From positions 1 through 61,436 of the forward strand of contig JACTUC010000010.1 in the NCBI GenBank assembly GCA_015660995.1: a DNA stretch of 61,436 nt. Direction: 5' to 3'. Source of the stretch: Candidatus Methanomethylicaceae archaeon (lineage in GTDB: Archaea > Thermoproteota > Methanomethylicia > Methanomethylicales > Methanomethylicaceae). The notes below the pieces were generated by a model that saw only the letters and a list, made by a program, of their open reading frames with translations, had not been told where the DNA came from and did not search any database. The position numbers and the translations under genes were made by a program. The stretch's first letter is position 1. Each line of letters begins with the position of its first letter. Positions 26,888-34,354 of this stretch are shown piece by piece.

Positions 26888-27109
26888 TTAATGGGTCCTT
26901 GGAGTACACAGAGCCTTCGCAACTGGTGCCCCAAGAGTTAATGGCAATTCACCCTGGAATGAATACTTTTCACCCTTAACAACTACTGTGCCTTCTATGT
27001 GGATCATCGGCGGGCTTACTTCTTTAGCTTCGGGTTTAGGTTTGACATGGGGTACGGGAGGAAAACACGTTGAGTCCAATGATATTTTTGGCTTTTCTTT
27101 CTTTGACAT
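26888..27109 (-). CDS. putative RiPP precursor peptide 1
   Basis: A 73-residue protein 62 nt upstream of the radical SAM maturase. The N-terminus MSKKEKPKISLDSTCFPP shares its first eight residues with precursor 2. Between lies a Pro/Lys-rich spacer and a small beta-like stretch (HIEGTVVVKGEKYSFQGEL). The tail LGAPVAKALCTPRTH carries the CTP motif also found at the end of precursor 2. A GGTGA stands 6 nt before the ATG. The position next to an RRE-bearing maturase, the shared leader and the cysteine-containing C-terminus are the grounds for calling it a precursor; no family is recognised. Confidence 0.6.
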   Translation of the reverse strand: MSKKEKPKISLDSTCFPPVPHVKPKPEAKEVSPPMIHIEGTVVVKGEKYSFQGELPLTLGAPVAKALCTPRTH

Positions 27110-27190
27110 TTTTTCACCGTTTATCTATTTTATTGAATTAGTTAATTAGAGTAATGTTTTTTTTTAGAATAGTTGATAAAAAAATAACCG
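27086..27190 (-). repeat. duplicated 5' region and leader, copy 1
   Basis: About 105 bp covering the AT-rich promoter/leader and first eight codons of precursor 1. It is repeated at 27470-27574 in the same orientation, 384 bp away, with roughly 85 percent identity by eye. Shared blocks include TCTAATTAACTAATT, a run of nine or ten A residues, and a TTTTTTTATC element. Duplication of promoter plus leader with divergent core is typical of RiPP precursor families. A TATA-like AATAAAATAG lies about 25 nt upstream of the ATG. Confidence 0.65.
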
Positions 27191-27391
27191 TCGTTCCCAA
27201 TTCATCTATTTTCTTATCAAGCATTCATTTAGTCTTTCCAGATGCTTCGTGCGAAAGAGCTATCCAACATGAAAATGACGGACGTTATATTCTTACTCAA
27301 AATAAGCAGATGCTCTTGAATAGCAAAACACAAACTCGCCTAGCAAAGTAGCTGGCCGGGATGAACGCAAGGGCCTTTGTCTTTGATTTGC

Positions 27392-27493
27392 CTATGTGCG
27401 AACTGGAGTACACGCAGGTGCACAACGTGGTTTAGTACCTGTTTTTTTCTTTGGAATCACTTTTTTGACTTTCGGCTTTTCCTTCTTAGACAT
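27392..27493 (-). CDS. putative RiPP precursor peptide 2
   Basis: A 33-residue peptide starting MSKKEKPKVKKVIPKKK and ending CAPACTPVRT. The first eight residues are identical to precursor 1. The CTP near the C-terminus is conserved even in DNA (TGTACTCCA in both). Lysine-rich leader, two cysteines four apart in the tail, and no hydrophobic segment. It has its own copy of the duplicated 5' region and lies between the flavodoxin gene and precursor 1. It is short, but the paired leader, tail and promoter similarity make chance unlikely. Confidence 0.6.
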   Translation of the reverse strand: MSKKEKPKVKKVIPKKKTGTKPRCAPACTPVRT

Positions 27494-27574
27494 TTATTTC
27501 GCCATTTGGCTATTCTATTAAATTAGTTAATTAGAGTTATGTTTTTTTTTGGAATAATCGATAAAAAAAGAACT
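27470..27574 (-). repeat. duplicated 5' region and leader, copy 2
   Basis: Second copy of the precursor 5' region, here upstream of precursor 2 and immediately downstream of the flavodoxin stop codon. It shares TCTAATTAACTAATT, the poly-A block and the first codons with copy 1. The ribosome-binding element is weaker (GGCGA in place of GGTGA), which may make the two peptides differ in yield. Confidence 0.62.
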
Positions 27575-27588
27575 TCTTTTCATTTATG

Positions 27589-28056
27589 CTATCCAGAAAG
27601 CGTACTGGCTGCCTCTTGGGCCCAATTCTTCGCCTTTTCCAGCTCGCCATCCTTGAACTGATACATGTTCTTACCTAGACCTTGTACGTAGACCTCCAGC
27701 GGAGGCTTGAATATGGTAAAGCCCAGGCCCTTGAGCTTCTTTTCTATCCCTTTGGAGGCATCTCCGTTTATGGCCATTTTCACCTTCGTGTCAAAGGCAG
27801 CTGCCCGTTTTCCATTGAACTCATTCTTCGGAAGACTGTCAAGGAACTGTGCTATGCCCTTTGAGGGTCGAAAAGCCATCGTTGGCCCCCCGACGATCGC
27901 ACAATCATAGTTCTTAATGGCTGACTTGTCAACCTCTGCAAAATAGCGCGTGTCGGCCTCGATTCCTTTTTCCCCCAGGACCTCTCCTATGGTTTGAGCA
28001 ACCGCCTTGGTCATCTTGTTGGGAGATACCGAATCGTAAACGATCAAAACTTTCAT
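27589..28056 (-). CDS. flavodoxin-family protein
   Basis: FMN-binding flavodoxin-like protein, 155 aa. The phosphate loop VYDSVSPNKMTKAVAQ at the N-terminus and AIVGGPTMAFRPSKGI near residue 55 frame the FMN site; KRAAAFDTKV near 85 is the third loop. Its position directly upstream of two small peptides and a radical SAM enzyme suggests it may deliver the electron needed for SAM cleavage. It could also be a general flavodoxin; the pairing is inference. Confidence 0.82.
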   Translation of the reverse strand: MKVLIVYDSVSPNKMTKAVAQTIGEVLGEKGIEADTRYFAEVDKSAIKNYDCAIVGGPTMAFRPSKGIAQFLDSLPKNEFNGKRAAAFDTKVKMAINGDASKGIEKKLKGLGFTIFKPPLEVYVQGLGKNMYQFKDGELEKAKNWAQEAASTLSG

Positions 28057-28163
28057 ACAACCAAACCCCTTTTATCCCTAAAGAACCCTGACCGCTCTGC
28101 AGGTTCATAAAGCTTCGCGCCCCATATCATGCTGGCGCTAATAGACGCTCATGTTTCCTTAGA

Positions 28164-28895
28164 TCAAAAGTTGATTATGATTAGGGCGCTTGCTGCCATT
28201 AGGAACAGTGATAGAAGAGCGATCTTCCATGAAAGAGGCTTGCTCTGCTTTTCAACTATCAGATCAGAGATCACTCCAACGCCAATGAATAATGGGAAAA
28301 TAGCGAGAGCAGAGTTGAAAATTCTGAAAGTGGCGGAATACATCAGACCTACGAAGAAGAGTTTTATCAACTCCCGAGCAGGCGTTGTGCCCTTCATCTG
28401 TTCCTCCAAGCCAATGTGATGCAGGCTATAGAATACTGAAGTCAGCAGAAGCGCTGGGATTATGCCAAAGGTCTGCTCAAAAAGCTCTCTCAAGAAGCCA
28501 TAGAAGAACAGAGTTTCAAAAAGCACTCCTATCATCAAATAAAAGATCGTTCCATATTTGCCAGAGAAACTAGGTCTCTGACCTTTCTTCTTCGCTTCAG
28601 AATAGAAGATCGCGGCCAACGAAAGCGCCAATATTATGTCTGCAAATATGGCCCATAGCCAATTTTCTCCAGGCAACCCGAAGTCATTGAAAGAGAGACC
28701 ATTCACCTTTACCCACAGTACCGGCAATATGACACCTAAACCAACAATGGTTATCATATCGCGGAAGACAAGTCGAGCAATTCGTTTCTTTCTGAAGATT
28801 ACAAGCAGATAGCTTAGGAGCACGCATAAGATGCCTGCCGAAAAGGCGACTAATGTTCCCTCACCTAGAGACAGGCTGAATAATGAATCGATCAT
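28164..28895 (-). CDS. CPBP-type intramembrane protease-like protein
   Basis: Polytopic membrane protein, 243 aa, with about seven hydrophobic helices. It matches the CPBP/Rce1 (ABI) family through FETLFFYGFLREL (the E-x-x-x-R-like motif 1 region, imperfect here as the usual EE pair is FE) and SVFYSLHHIG (motif 2 histidine region). Family members include CAAX proteases and proteins that mature, or give immunity to, bacteriocins. The location upstream of the precursor peptides makes leader removal or self-immunity plausible. Loss of one glutamate may weaken catalysis. Confidence 0.65.
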   Translation of the reverse strand: MIDSLFSLSLGEGTLVAFSAGILCVLLSYLLVIFRKKRIARLVFRDMITIVGLGVILPVLWVKVNGLSFNDFGLPGENWLWAIFADIILALSLAAIFYSEAKKKGQRPSFSGKYGTIFYLMIGVLFETLFFYGFLRELFEQTFGIIPALLLTSVFYSLHHIGLEEQMKGTTPARELIKLFFVGLMYSATFRIFNSALAIFPLFIGVGVISDLIVEKQSKPLSWKIALLSLFLMAASALIIINF

Positions 28896-29159
28896 TGTCT
28901 TCTCACCTGATTGTCAAAGGGAACTCTCCTGTCATTTTTGCAGCTTCTCATTTTCACTCGTTTCATCTGCTCCTTTGTTTTACGCGGGCCAACAACGGTC
29001 TCTTTGCTCTGTCTTCACTGCATTGTATAGGAGTGATCCCTCCACTTAGTTGTACTGTAAAAAAGGATCATTTTTCTGATCGCGCTAGATCCTTCAATCG
29101 GCACCTGTAAATTTCGCCATCGATATTTAAGAACCCCTCCCACTTTTTTAAGAAAATAT

Positions 29160-29168
29160 TTTTATATA
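29160..29168 (+). promoter_or_regulatory. TATA box of the fourth ABC exporter; intergenic stretch 28896-29239
   Basis: TTTATATAA at 29160-29168 lies in the 344-nt space between the divergent CPBP and ABC ATPase genes. Transcription would begin about 25 nt downstream, near 29192, which is why the ATPase start is placed at 29240 and not at the upstream ATG (29174). The rest of this stretch holds no convincing gene, only T-rich sequence and the divergent promoter for the CPBP gene. Confidence 0.5.
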
Positions 29169-29239
29169 ACTCAATGCACCTCAGAAGGCGATTACCTTTT
29201 AAGCTAGGCGACAATTTCCCACAGAAGGCGCAACAGGAA

Positions 29240-30181
29240 ATGCCATCAGTTGAAACAGTTAATCTGTCAAAAAGATACGGCTCCTTCACAGCCGTTTCAG
29301 ATTTAAATCTTAAAATTGAGGGAGCGAAGTGCGTAGGTTTTCTTGGACCCAACGGTGCGGGAAAGACAACCACCTTAAAAATGTTGACCGATTTAATCAT
29401 ACCATCATCGGGAGAGGCATTAATCAATGGCGTTAACGTGCACGCCCAGAAGAAAAAAGCCTTAGCATCTGTTAGCGCACTCATTGAGGCCCCTGAAATT
29501 TATGCGTCACTTACCCCCCGAGAAGCATTGACGATGATCGCGGAAATCCGAGGTGTGCCCAGTGAAGAGCGAAAGAAACAGGTGGAAGACGCTGTCGCCG
29601 AGGTGCGCATGGAAGAATGGATTGACAAGCGCGTGGGCAAGTTTTCGAAAGGCATGAAGCAGAGAATCTGCGTTGCCTCGGCGTTGCTCGGCAACCCTAC
29701 GATTGTCTTCTTGGATGAGCCCACAATGGGACTTGATCCCCGAGGCATGAGCGAAGTTCGCGAAATCATAAAATCGCTCAGGGGTAAAGACAGGCTCATC
29801 TTCATGAGCTCCCATATTCTCAGCGAGGTTTCCGATGTCTGCGATGAAGTCGCCATGATAAACCATGGCAAACTAATCGTTTATGACACTCTACCCAACG
29901 TTACTGCAAAGTTCTCAGGCGTAAACAACGTTGTTGAAGTTGGGCTGGCGCATTCAATCGATAGTAAAATCGTAACCCAAACCATTGCAGCTTTGCCAGG
30001 CGTGGTTAGTGCAGAAAAAGTTGATGATAAAAACCTGAAGATAAGCTTCAGCGGGGGTTTAGATGTGCAAGAACGTCTGCTCAATGACATAGTCAATTTG
30101 AATATTGGTGTAATCAGCTACAAAGCTGCGTCATCTGAACTTGAAGAGGCGTATCTCAAACTCATAACAGCTACGTTGTGA
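29240..30181 (+). CDS. ABC transporter ATP-binding protein
   Basis: Export ABC ATPase, 313 aa from the start at 29240 (MPSVETVNLSKRYGS). Walker A is GPNGAGKTT, the signature is FSKGMKQRICVAS (K replacing the second G of LSGGQ, common in this subfamily), Walker B is IVFLDEPTMGLDP, and the switch is MSSHILSE. Reading is open from 29174, but those extra 22 residues precede the expected transcription start. It partners with the overlapping permease and lies divergent from the RiPP-like cluster, so it could export the mature peptide or confer immunity. Confidence 0.88.
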   Translation: MPSVETVNLSKRYGSFTAVSDLNLKIEGAKCVGFLGPNGAGKTTTLKMLTDLIIPSSGEALINGVNVHAQKKKALASVSALIEAPEIYASLTPREALTMIAEIRGVPSEERKKQVEDAVAEVRMEEWIDKRVGKFSKGMKQRICVASALLGNPTIVFLDEPTMGLDPRGMSEVREIIKSLRGKDRLIFMSSHILSEVSDVCDEVAMINHGKLIVYDTLPNVTAKFSGVNNVVEVGLAHSIDSKIVTQTIAALPGVVSAEKVDDKNLKISFSGGLDVQERLLNDIVNLNIGVISYKAASSELEEAYLKLITATL

Positions 30182-31026
30182 TAAACATGGCCCAAACAGA
30201 CTTTGAATCAAAAAATAAAGTTCCCAGCAGTATGGCCCAAGTGGGTACAATCACGAAGTACGCCCTACTCGACTACGTAAGGTCCCGCAGGTTCTTCATA
30301 ATGCTGACCATAGCCCTATTGATAAGCGCACTTCTCACTATCCTTGTCGGATACTACCGTCCAGAAAGCTTTCTCTCGTCTGAACTTACATTCTACAATA
30401 GGTGGTGGGGAACTTCCGTCACCTTTGTGGTTGTGCTTTCAGGAATTTTCTTCGGCGGTGACGCAATATCAAGTGAATTCCAAAACAAAACAGGCTACTT
30501 CGGCGTTCCAAACCCCATCAGACGGTCATCCATATACGTGGGGAAATGGTTAGCCGCCTTCATAGCATCCACTGTCATACTGGTCATATTCACGGCAATC
30601 ACGGTAGGTAACGGCTTTTACTACTTCTCAGGTGTGCCCTATGAATTCGTCGAGTCTCTGTTGTTCGCCCTGTTCTATCTGGTTGCGGTTCTTGGATTCA
30701 CGTTCTTCTTCAGCTCGTTGTTTAAGAGCAGTTCCATATCCATCCTCGTTACAGCTATACTCTTCCTCTTCGCCTTCACACTGATTCAGGAACTAGTAGC
30801 AGACCTTGTTCAAATTGAACCTTGGTTCATAATCACCTACGGCGCGCAAATAGTAGGAAACGTTCTAACATCGCCTTACCCACAACACCAAATCACAACT
30901 ACAGTAGCTCGATTTACATTCACCTCATTCAATGCTACAATACCCGAAGGCCTCGCAATCCTGGGCATATACTTCATAGTTACAGCAGTCTTGGGACTGA
31001 TACTCTTCGAGAGAAAAGAATTCTAA
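30178..31026 (+). CDS. ABC-2 type permease
   Basis: Six-helix ABC-2 permease, 282 aa, overlapping the ATPase stop by 4 nt (GTG start; the ATG at 30187 is an alternative). The N-terminal cytoplasmic segment precedes YALLDYVRSRRFFIMLTIAL, the usual entry to TM1. GGDAISSEFQNKTGYFGVPNP corresponds to the conserved EFQ/KTLG-type coupling loop of Nod/YhaP-like permeases. It ends in FERKEF just inside the membrane. A strong hairpin terminator follows. Confidence 0.86.
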   Translation: MINMAQTDFESKNKVPSSMAQVGTITKYALLDYVRSRRFFIMLTIALLISALLTILVGYYRPESFLSSELTFYNRWWGTSVTFVVVLSGIFFGGDAISSEFQNKTGYFGVPNPIRRSSIYVGKWLAAFIASTVILVIFTAITVGNGFYYFSGVPYEFVESLLFALFYLVAVLGFTFFFSSLFKSSSISILVTAILFLFAFTLIQELVADLVQIEPWFIITYGAQIVGNVLTSPYPQHQITTTVARFTFTSFNATIPEGLAILGIYFIVTAVLGLILFERKEF

Positions 31027-31044
31027 ACTTTGCTTAGGGTTTTT

Positions 31045-31084
31045 GGGGAGATTTGGGAAACCCTTTTTTAAAATCTCCCCTTTT
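31045..31084 (+). terminator. hairpin terminator after ABC permease
   Basis: Stem GGGGAGATTT (31045-31054) pairs with AAATCTCCCC (31071-31080), with an inner GGG/CCC, followed by TTTT. It lies 18 nt after the permease stop. Confidence 0.6.
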
Positions 31085-31196
31085 AAGAGAAAGAAATTAC
31101 CTTCAATTCTCTGGCTGATTAGAACATAGCTCTCAAGAAGAATGGGCAAATGCCTAATAAATAGCGCATTAGGAGTATATTCTTAGAAGTTTATTC

Positions 31197-31631
31197 TTGA
31201 TCCCCGCTATTCTCAGTGTGTCACTGCAGAGCCTGACATTAGTGGATTTGATAACGATACTTGTGGGTTACATCATCTTCTGGATTATGATCTCGATTCC
31301 AGTCTACGTGGCAGGGAAGATCCTGACGGCCGGAAAAGCGACCTTCGGCGAGGCAATGCTGTCTACCCTGCTTGGCCCAGTCGTCTATGTCATTGTGTTG
31401 CTGCTGGTTAATTACTTCCTGGGAGCCATTGCTGGCCTGTCGGCATCAATCTGGGCCTACATTCTGGCATTCATTGCTTGGATTTGGGTCTTCAAAGCAA
31501 GTTTCAAAACAAACTGGCTAGCTGGGTTAGGCATTGCGATCCTTGCCGTGGTCATACTTGTTGTCTTGAATATCCCCCTTGGAAGCCTCTTCGGAACAGC
31601 AATCCCTGGTTCTTTCTTCCCATCAGTCTAA
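31197..31631 (+). CDS. four-helix membrane protein, unknown
   Basis: Hydrophobic 144-residue protein starting at a TTG (no closer ATG). A TATA-like TAATAAATA about 35 nt upstream implies a very short leader. Four transmembrane segments are seen at about residues 14-38, 55-78, 82-100 and 108-130, with short polar loops, one containing AGKATFGEAML. No family recognised with confidence. It stands alone between the ABC exporter and another tiny membrane gene. Confidence 0.6.
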   Translation: MIPAILSVSLQSLTLVDLITILVGYIIFWIMISIPVYVAGKILTAGKATFGEAMLSTLLGPVVYVIVLLLVNYFLGAIAGLSASIWAYILAFIAWIWVFKASFKTNWLAGLGIAILAVVILVVLNIPLGSLFGTAIPGSFFPSV

Positions 31632-31787
31632 AGGAAGAGCCAGGGCTCACAGCTCCAGCAGTCTGAGCGAGTCAGCGCGTTTATTACTGTTCAAATTGAG
31701 TTCTGCTTAGGCAGCAATTTCGAAAGGTGTAGTCGACAAAGATATATTGCGAAATAGCTGCTATAAAGAAGAGAAAGGTAAGTCCAA

Positions 31788-31994
31788 ATGAGCCTGTTCA
31801 AAGCAGCAGTTTGTTTTATAGCGGCTGTGCCCATCCTGTATATTGGCATAATGATGATAGCACTTTCAATCATGACATCAGATACTGCAGTCGTAGCCTA
31901 CATGATAATAGCTGGCTTGCCGTTGTTCATTGGGATAAGTCTTCTTTTCAACGGAGCAGATGAAATGAATAAATATTGGATAAAAAAGCAATGA
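31788..31994 (+). CDS. two-helix small membrane protein
   Basis: A 68-residue protein with two hydrophobic helices (about residues 5-30 and 33-54) and a charged tail NGADEMNKYWIKKQ. The start MSLFKAAVCFIAAVPILYIG has AAGGTAAG upstream as a weak ribosome-binding site. No family recognised. It is the last gene before the tRNA-Phe-derived repeat at 32109, so it marks the chromosomal side of the island. Confidence 0.5.
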   Translation: MSLFKAAVCFIAAVPILYIGIMMIALSIMTSDTAVVAYMIIAGLPLFIGISLLFNGADEMNKYWIKKQ

Positions 31995-32108
31995 TCCGCG
32001 CCAGTTTGAGGATTAATGCTTCTCTCACCAGCGGTCTTGCACGCATACAGATTCTAATTGGCTAGTGTTGTTCAGGGAGCCTAGGCGAAAGAGATCAGGG
32101 TTTAAAAA

Positions 32109-32140
32109 TGGTGCCCGAGGCCGGACTTGAACCAGCGACA
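32109..32140 (-). repeat. displaced 3' end of tRNA-Phe (distal att-like site)
   Basis: Thirty-two bases identical to the 3' part of the intact tRNA-Phe (42424-42455), covering CCA, acceptor 3' strand and T-arm, on the same strand. The 5' half of the tRNA is absent; immediately beyond lies a hairpin shared with the copy at 40899. This is the arrangement left by integration into a tRNA gene, where the intact tRNA is rebuilt at one end and the duplicated 3' segment marks the other. Confidence 0.75.
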
Positions 32141-32142
32141 AA

Positions 32143-32181
32143 TGGAGATATTACCCGCATATCTCCACTATTCTTTTTTTA
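32143..32181 (+). terminator. conserved hairpin with T-run beside att-like site
   Basis: TGGAGATA (32143-32150) pairs with TATCTCCA (32160-32167) around the loop TTACCCGCA, followed by a T-rich run. The matching hairpin at 40933 keeps the pairing although the stem differs (TGGAGACA/TGTCTCCA), a compensatory change. The loop ACCCGC is conserved. Confidence 0.55.
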
Positions 32182-32210
32182 TTAGCTATCATATGGTGGA
32201 CCGGACTAGG

Positions 32211-32234
32211 TCAGAACTCGAATGGGTGTGGAAC
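32211..32234 (+). repeat. island-end repeat, left copy
   Basis: Twenty-four bases ending GAATGGGTGTGGAAC, matching 40847-40870 with one mismatch; weaker similarity continues about 15 bp upstream. The repeat lies inside each att-like end of the 8.8-kb segment but in a different order relative to the tRNA fragment, so it may be part of element termini or of an earlier rearrangement. Confidence 0.55.
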
Positions 32235-32348
32235 CCGATAATTAGCATACAATTTTAATGCCAGTCAACGTTCAGACATCTGTGCTGTAGGCTGTGGCCA
32301 CAAATTACACTTATAACCCAAGGGGTTATCCTCTATTTAGGGAACAGA

Positions 32349-32732
32349 ATGGTTTCAATTGACAGAGTGTTCGGGAAAACTGTCGACCTGTCAGACACGA
32401 ATTTCGAAGCTGAAATGGCTTCATCAAAATATACGGTCATCGACTTTTGGAATGGAGGCTGCATGCCATGCAGGACAATGCTACCAATATTCGAGGAGCT
32501 AGCAGAAAAACATAGTACAATCTTGTTTGGTAAGGTGAACACAGTCAACAATATAGTGATACCCCGGAAATACAATGTATTTTCATCCCCAACCTTTCTC
32601 TTCTTCAGGGATGGCAAGAAAGTCGCACGGATCTTAGGAGCTAAGCCGATCGAAGTCCTAGAGGAGGCTATAGTGAGATATTTCTTTTCTGAGAAAGTCT
32701 TCGAACCGGGCTTATATGACGAAATCGAGTGA
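32349..32732 (+). CDS. thioredoxin-like protein
   Basis: Thioredoxin-fold protein, 127 aa. The active site is in VIDFWNGGCMPCRTMLPIFEEL, giving a CMPC dithiol in place of the usual CGPC, and a cis-proline follows in NVFSSPTFLFF. The family length is normal. As first gene inside the tRNA-Phe-bounded island, 220 nt upstream of mtaB but with a separate promoter between, it could keep corrinoid or zinc-thiolate proteins reduced. That link is inference. Confidence 0.82.
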   Translation: MVSIDRVFGKTVDLSDTNFEAEMASSKYTVIDFWNGGCMPCRTMLPIFEELAEKHSTILFGKVNTVNNIVIPRKYNVFSSPTFLFFRDGKKVARILGAKPIEVLEEAIVRYFFSEKVFEPGLYDEIE

Positions 32733-32911
32733 ACTATTTTTGCTACCTGCACATAATTTACCAAAGTTCACAAATCTGGCAAAGATTTTCTATTTCTGCA
32801 AGTTGGCTTCTCAATAGTTTTTAAAAAACTCGTAAAAACAACCATATCCCTATGTTCCTTTGAGCGAGTATTCAGTAACTGTCAAAATTCCTCTCAGATT
32901 TTTTGATCAGG

Positions 32912-32919
32912 CTATATAA
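32912..32919 (+). promoter_or_regulatory. TATA box of mtaB operon
   Basis: CTATATAA lies 36-43 nt upstream of the mtaB ATG (32955). Initiation about 25 nt downstream gives a leader of roughly 12 nt containing GGGGAAAA as ribosome-binding site. Confidence 0.55.
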
Positions 32920-32954
32920 GTAACACTGTTATATTAAACAAACGGGGAAAAATC

Positions 32955-34343
32955 ATGGGAATTTTTAGATACACTAAATTGGCTTACAGAGAACCCGACG
33001 AAATGCTTTTTGGCCATGCAAAATTTCCAGTGAGCGCCCATTGGGGCCTACAATTCGGTGCTGGCTATGTGGTGCCTGAGGTTAAAGTGGCACCCGAAGC
33101 TGGATCGGAGCGATCAAAAGAAGTTATGGTTAAAGAGTGCGAATCCATTGCAGAACAAGCAGCCGGAAGGGCCGTGGACATTGGTCTGCCAGCCTTCTTA
33201 CTAGAGCAAGAGCATGTATACCAACAGACACACTTCCCAGACTGGGGCGGAGCTTGTACAAGAGCTCAAGCCGATGTCCTGGAAAGATTCCACAATGAAT
33301 ATGGAATAAAGTGCGGTCTAAGGCAAACTGTTGGAGACACAAGGCTCGAGGAGCGCGGCGGACTAAGGGGCACGGACTATGATAATGAAATTGCCGAGTC
33401 AATCGAGCAGTGCGCTAAGAACGGAGCTTCGGACATTGCAGCTGAAACCATGGGTGGTAAATCAGTACTTGACTATGGATCCATGAGAGGCGACATCAGG
33501 GCAATCCTGTTTGGCATAGGCGTCCTTGGAAGCATAGACATGGAATACTTCTGGAAGAGGGCTGTCAGAATATGCAGCCATTACAACTGCAACCCGGCAG
33601 GAGACACAAACTGCTCAGGAGCCAACTCAGTCATGTATATCGCTGGTGGCCTCTTGGGTAAGGACTTCTCCCACACAGGTGCTGCCCTTGCTAGGGCAAT
33701 ATCTGCAGCGAGGAGCCTTGTGGCTGTCGAGTGCGGAGCAACAGGGCCACTCAAGGACTGTGGCTATGAGAACACCATCGTGAAGGCCATATGCGGAGTA
33801 CCAATTGCTCAAGAAGGCAAGAATGCAGTCTGCGCCCATGCCGATGTGATGGGCAACCTGACATGTCAGGTGGCAGACGTGTGGAGCAATGAGTCGGTAT
33901 TCCACCGTGAGGAGATGGGAGGACCAACTCCAGGCGTTTGGCTACAAGCGACGGGATACGAAGCAGCGCTTATGAATACAGCTATCCAGACCGGCAATGC
34001 AAAGATTCTGCGAGATCTATACACACTAACTGACAAGTATAGGGACCCACAGGGTACCCTGCTGGCATATGATAATGCTTTCAGAGTTGCTGGAGCAATA
34101 GTCGAGTATGGCAAGGATCCATACCTAAGAGCCAGAGCAGCTGCTCTAGAATGCTCCAAGGTAATCACGGAAGCTTATGATGCGAAGAAGCTAATGCTGA
34201 CAAGATTCGAACTAGACTCTCTGAACAAATACACAAGCGTTCTCGAAGGCCTGCCAATGGAATCTGAGAGGTTCATCGACGAATGCATGAAGGAGTATCC
34301 AAAGAGGATTCCAACATTCGATCCTAAGAGCTATGGACTGTGA
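32955..34343 (+). CDS. mtaB: methanol:corrinoid methyltransferase MtaB
   Basis: Zinc-dependent subunit that transfers the methyl group of methanol to the cob(I)amide on MtaC. It is 462 aa, matching known MtaB. The zinc ligands fall at E164 (AAETMGGK), C220 (GDTNCSGAN) and C269 (LKDCGYEN), the same numbers as recalled for Methanosarcina barkeri MtaB. Long family blocks such as GIKCGLRQTVGD, VLGSIDMEYFWK and CAHADVMGNL are present. A clear TATA box precedes it, and mtaC begins 11 nt after its stop. Methanol is therefore the most likely substrate, rather than betaine or methylamines. Confidence 0.95.
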   Translation: MGIFRYTKLAYREPDEMLFGHAKFPVSAHWGLQFGAGYVVPEVKVAPEAGSERSKEVMVKECESIAEQAAGRAVDIGLPAFLLEQEHVYQQTHFPDWGGACTRAQADVLERFHNEYGIKCGLRQTVGDTRLEERGGLRGTDYDNEIAESIEQCAKNGASDIAAETMGGKSVLDYGSMRGDIRAILFGIGVLGSIDMEYFWKRAVRICSHYNCNPAGDTNCSGANSVMYIAGGLLGKDFSHTGAALARAISAARSLVAVECGATGPLKDCGYENTIVKAICGVPIAQEGKNAVCAHADVMGNLTCQVADVWSNESVFHREEMGGPTPGVWLQATGYEAALMNTAIQTGNAKILRDLYTLTDKYRDPQGTLLAYDNAFRVAGAIVEYGKDPYLRARAAALECSKVITEAYDAKKLMLTRFELDSLNKYTSVLEGLPMESERFIDECMKEYPKRIPTFDPKSYGL

Positions 34344-34354
34344 GGTGCTAGAAA

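Noticed and set aside
27154-27351. 65-aa plus-strand protein between the two precursor genes
   Set aside because: It starts inside the duplicated AT-rich promoter block, is antisense to the locus, and has no initiation signal or recognisable fold.
29174-29239. N-terminal extension of the ABC ATPase
   Set aside because: It begins only about 6 nt after the TATA box, before transcription could start, and is not needed for the fold.
32109-32169. Split tRNA half or minimal tRNA
   Set aside because: The fragment lacks the 5' acceptor strand and D-arm, its hairpin loop does not fit a 7-nt anticodon loop, and the sequence match to the 3' end of tRNA-Phe is better explained by integration.
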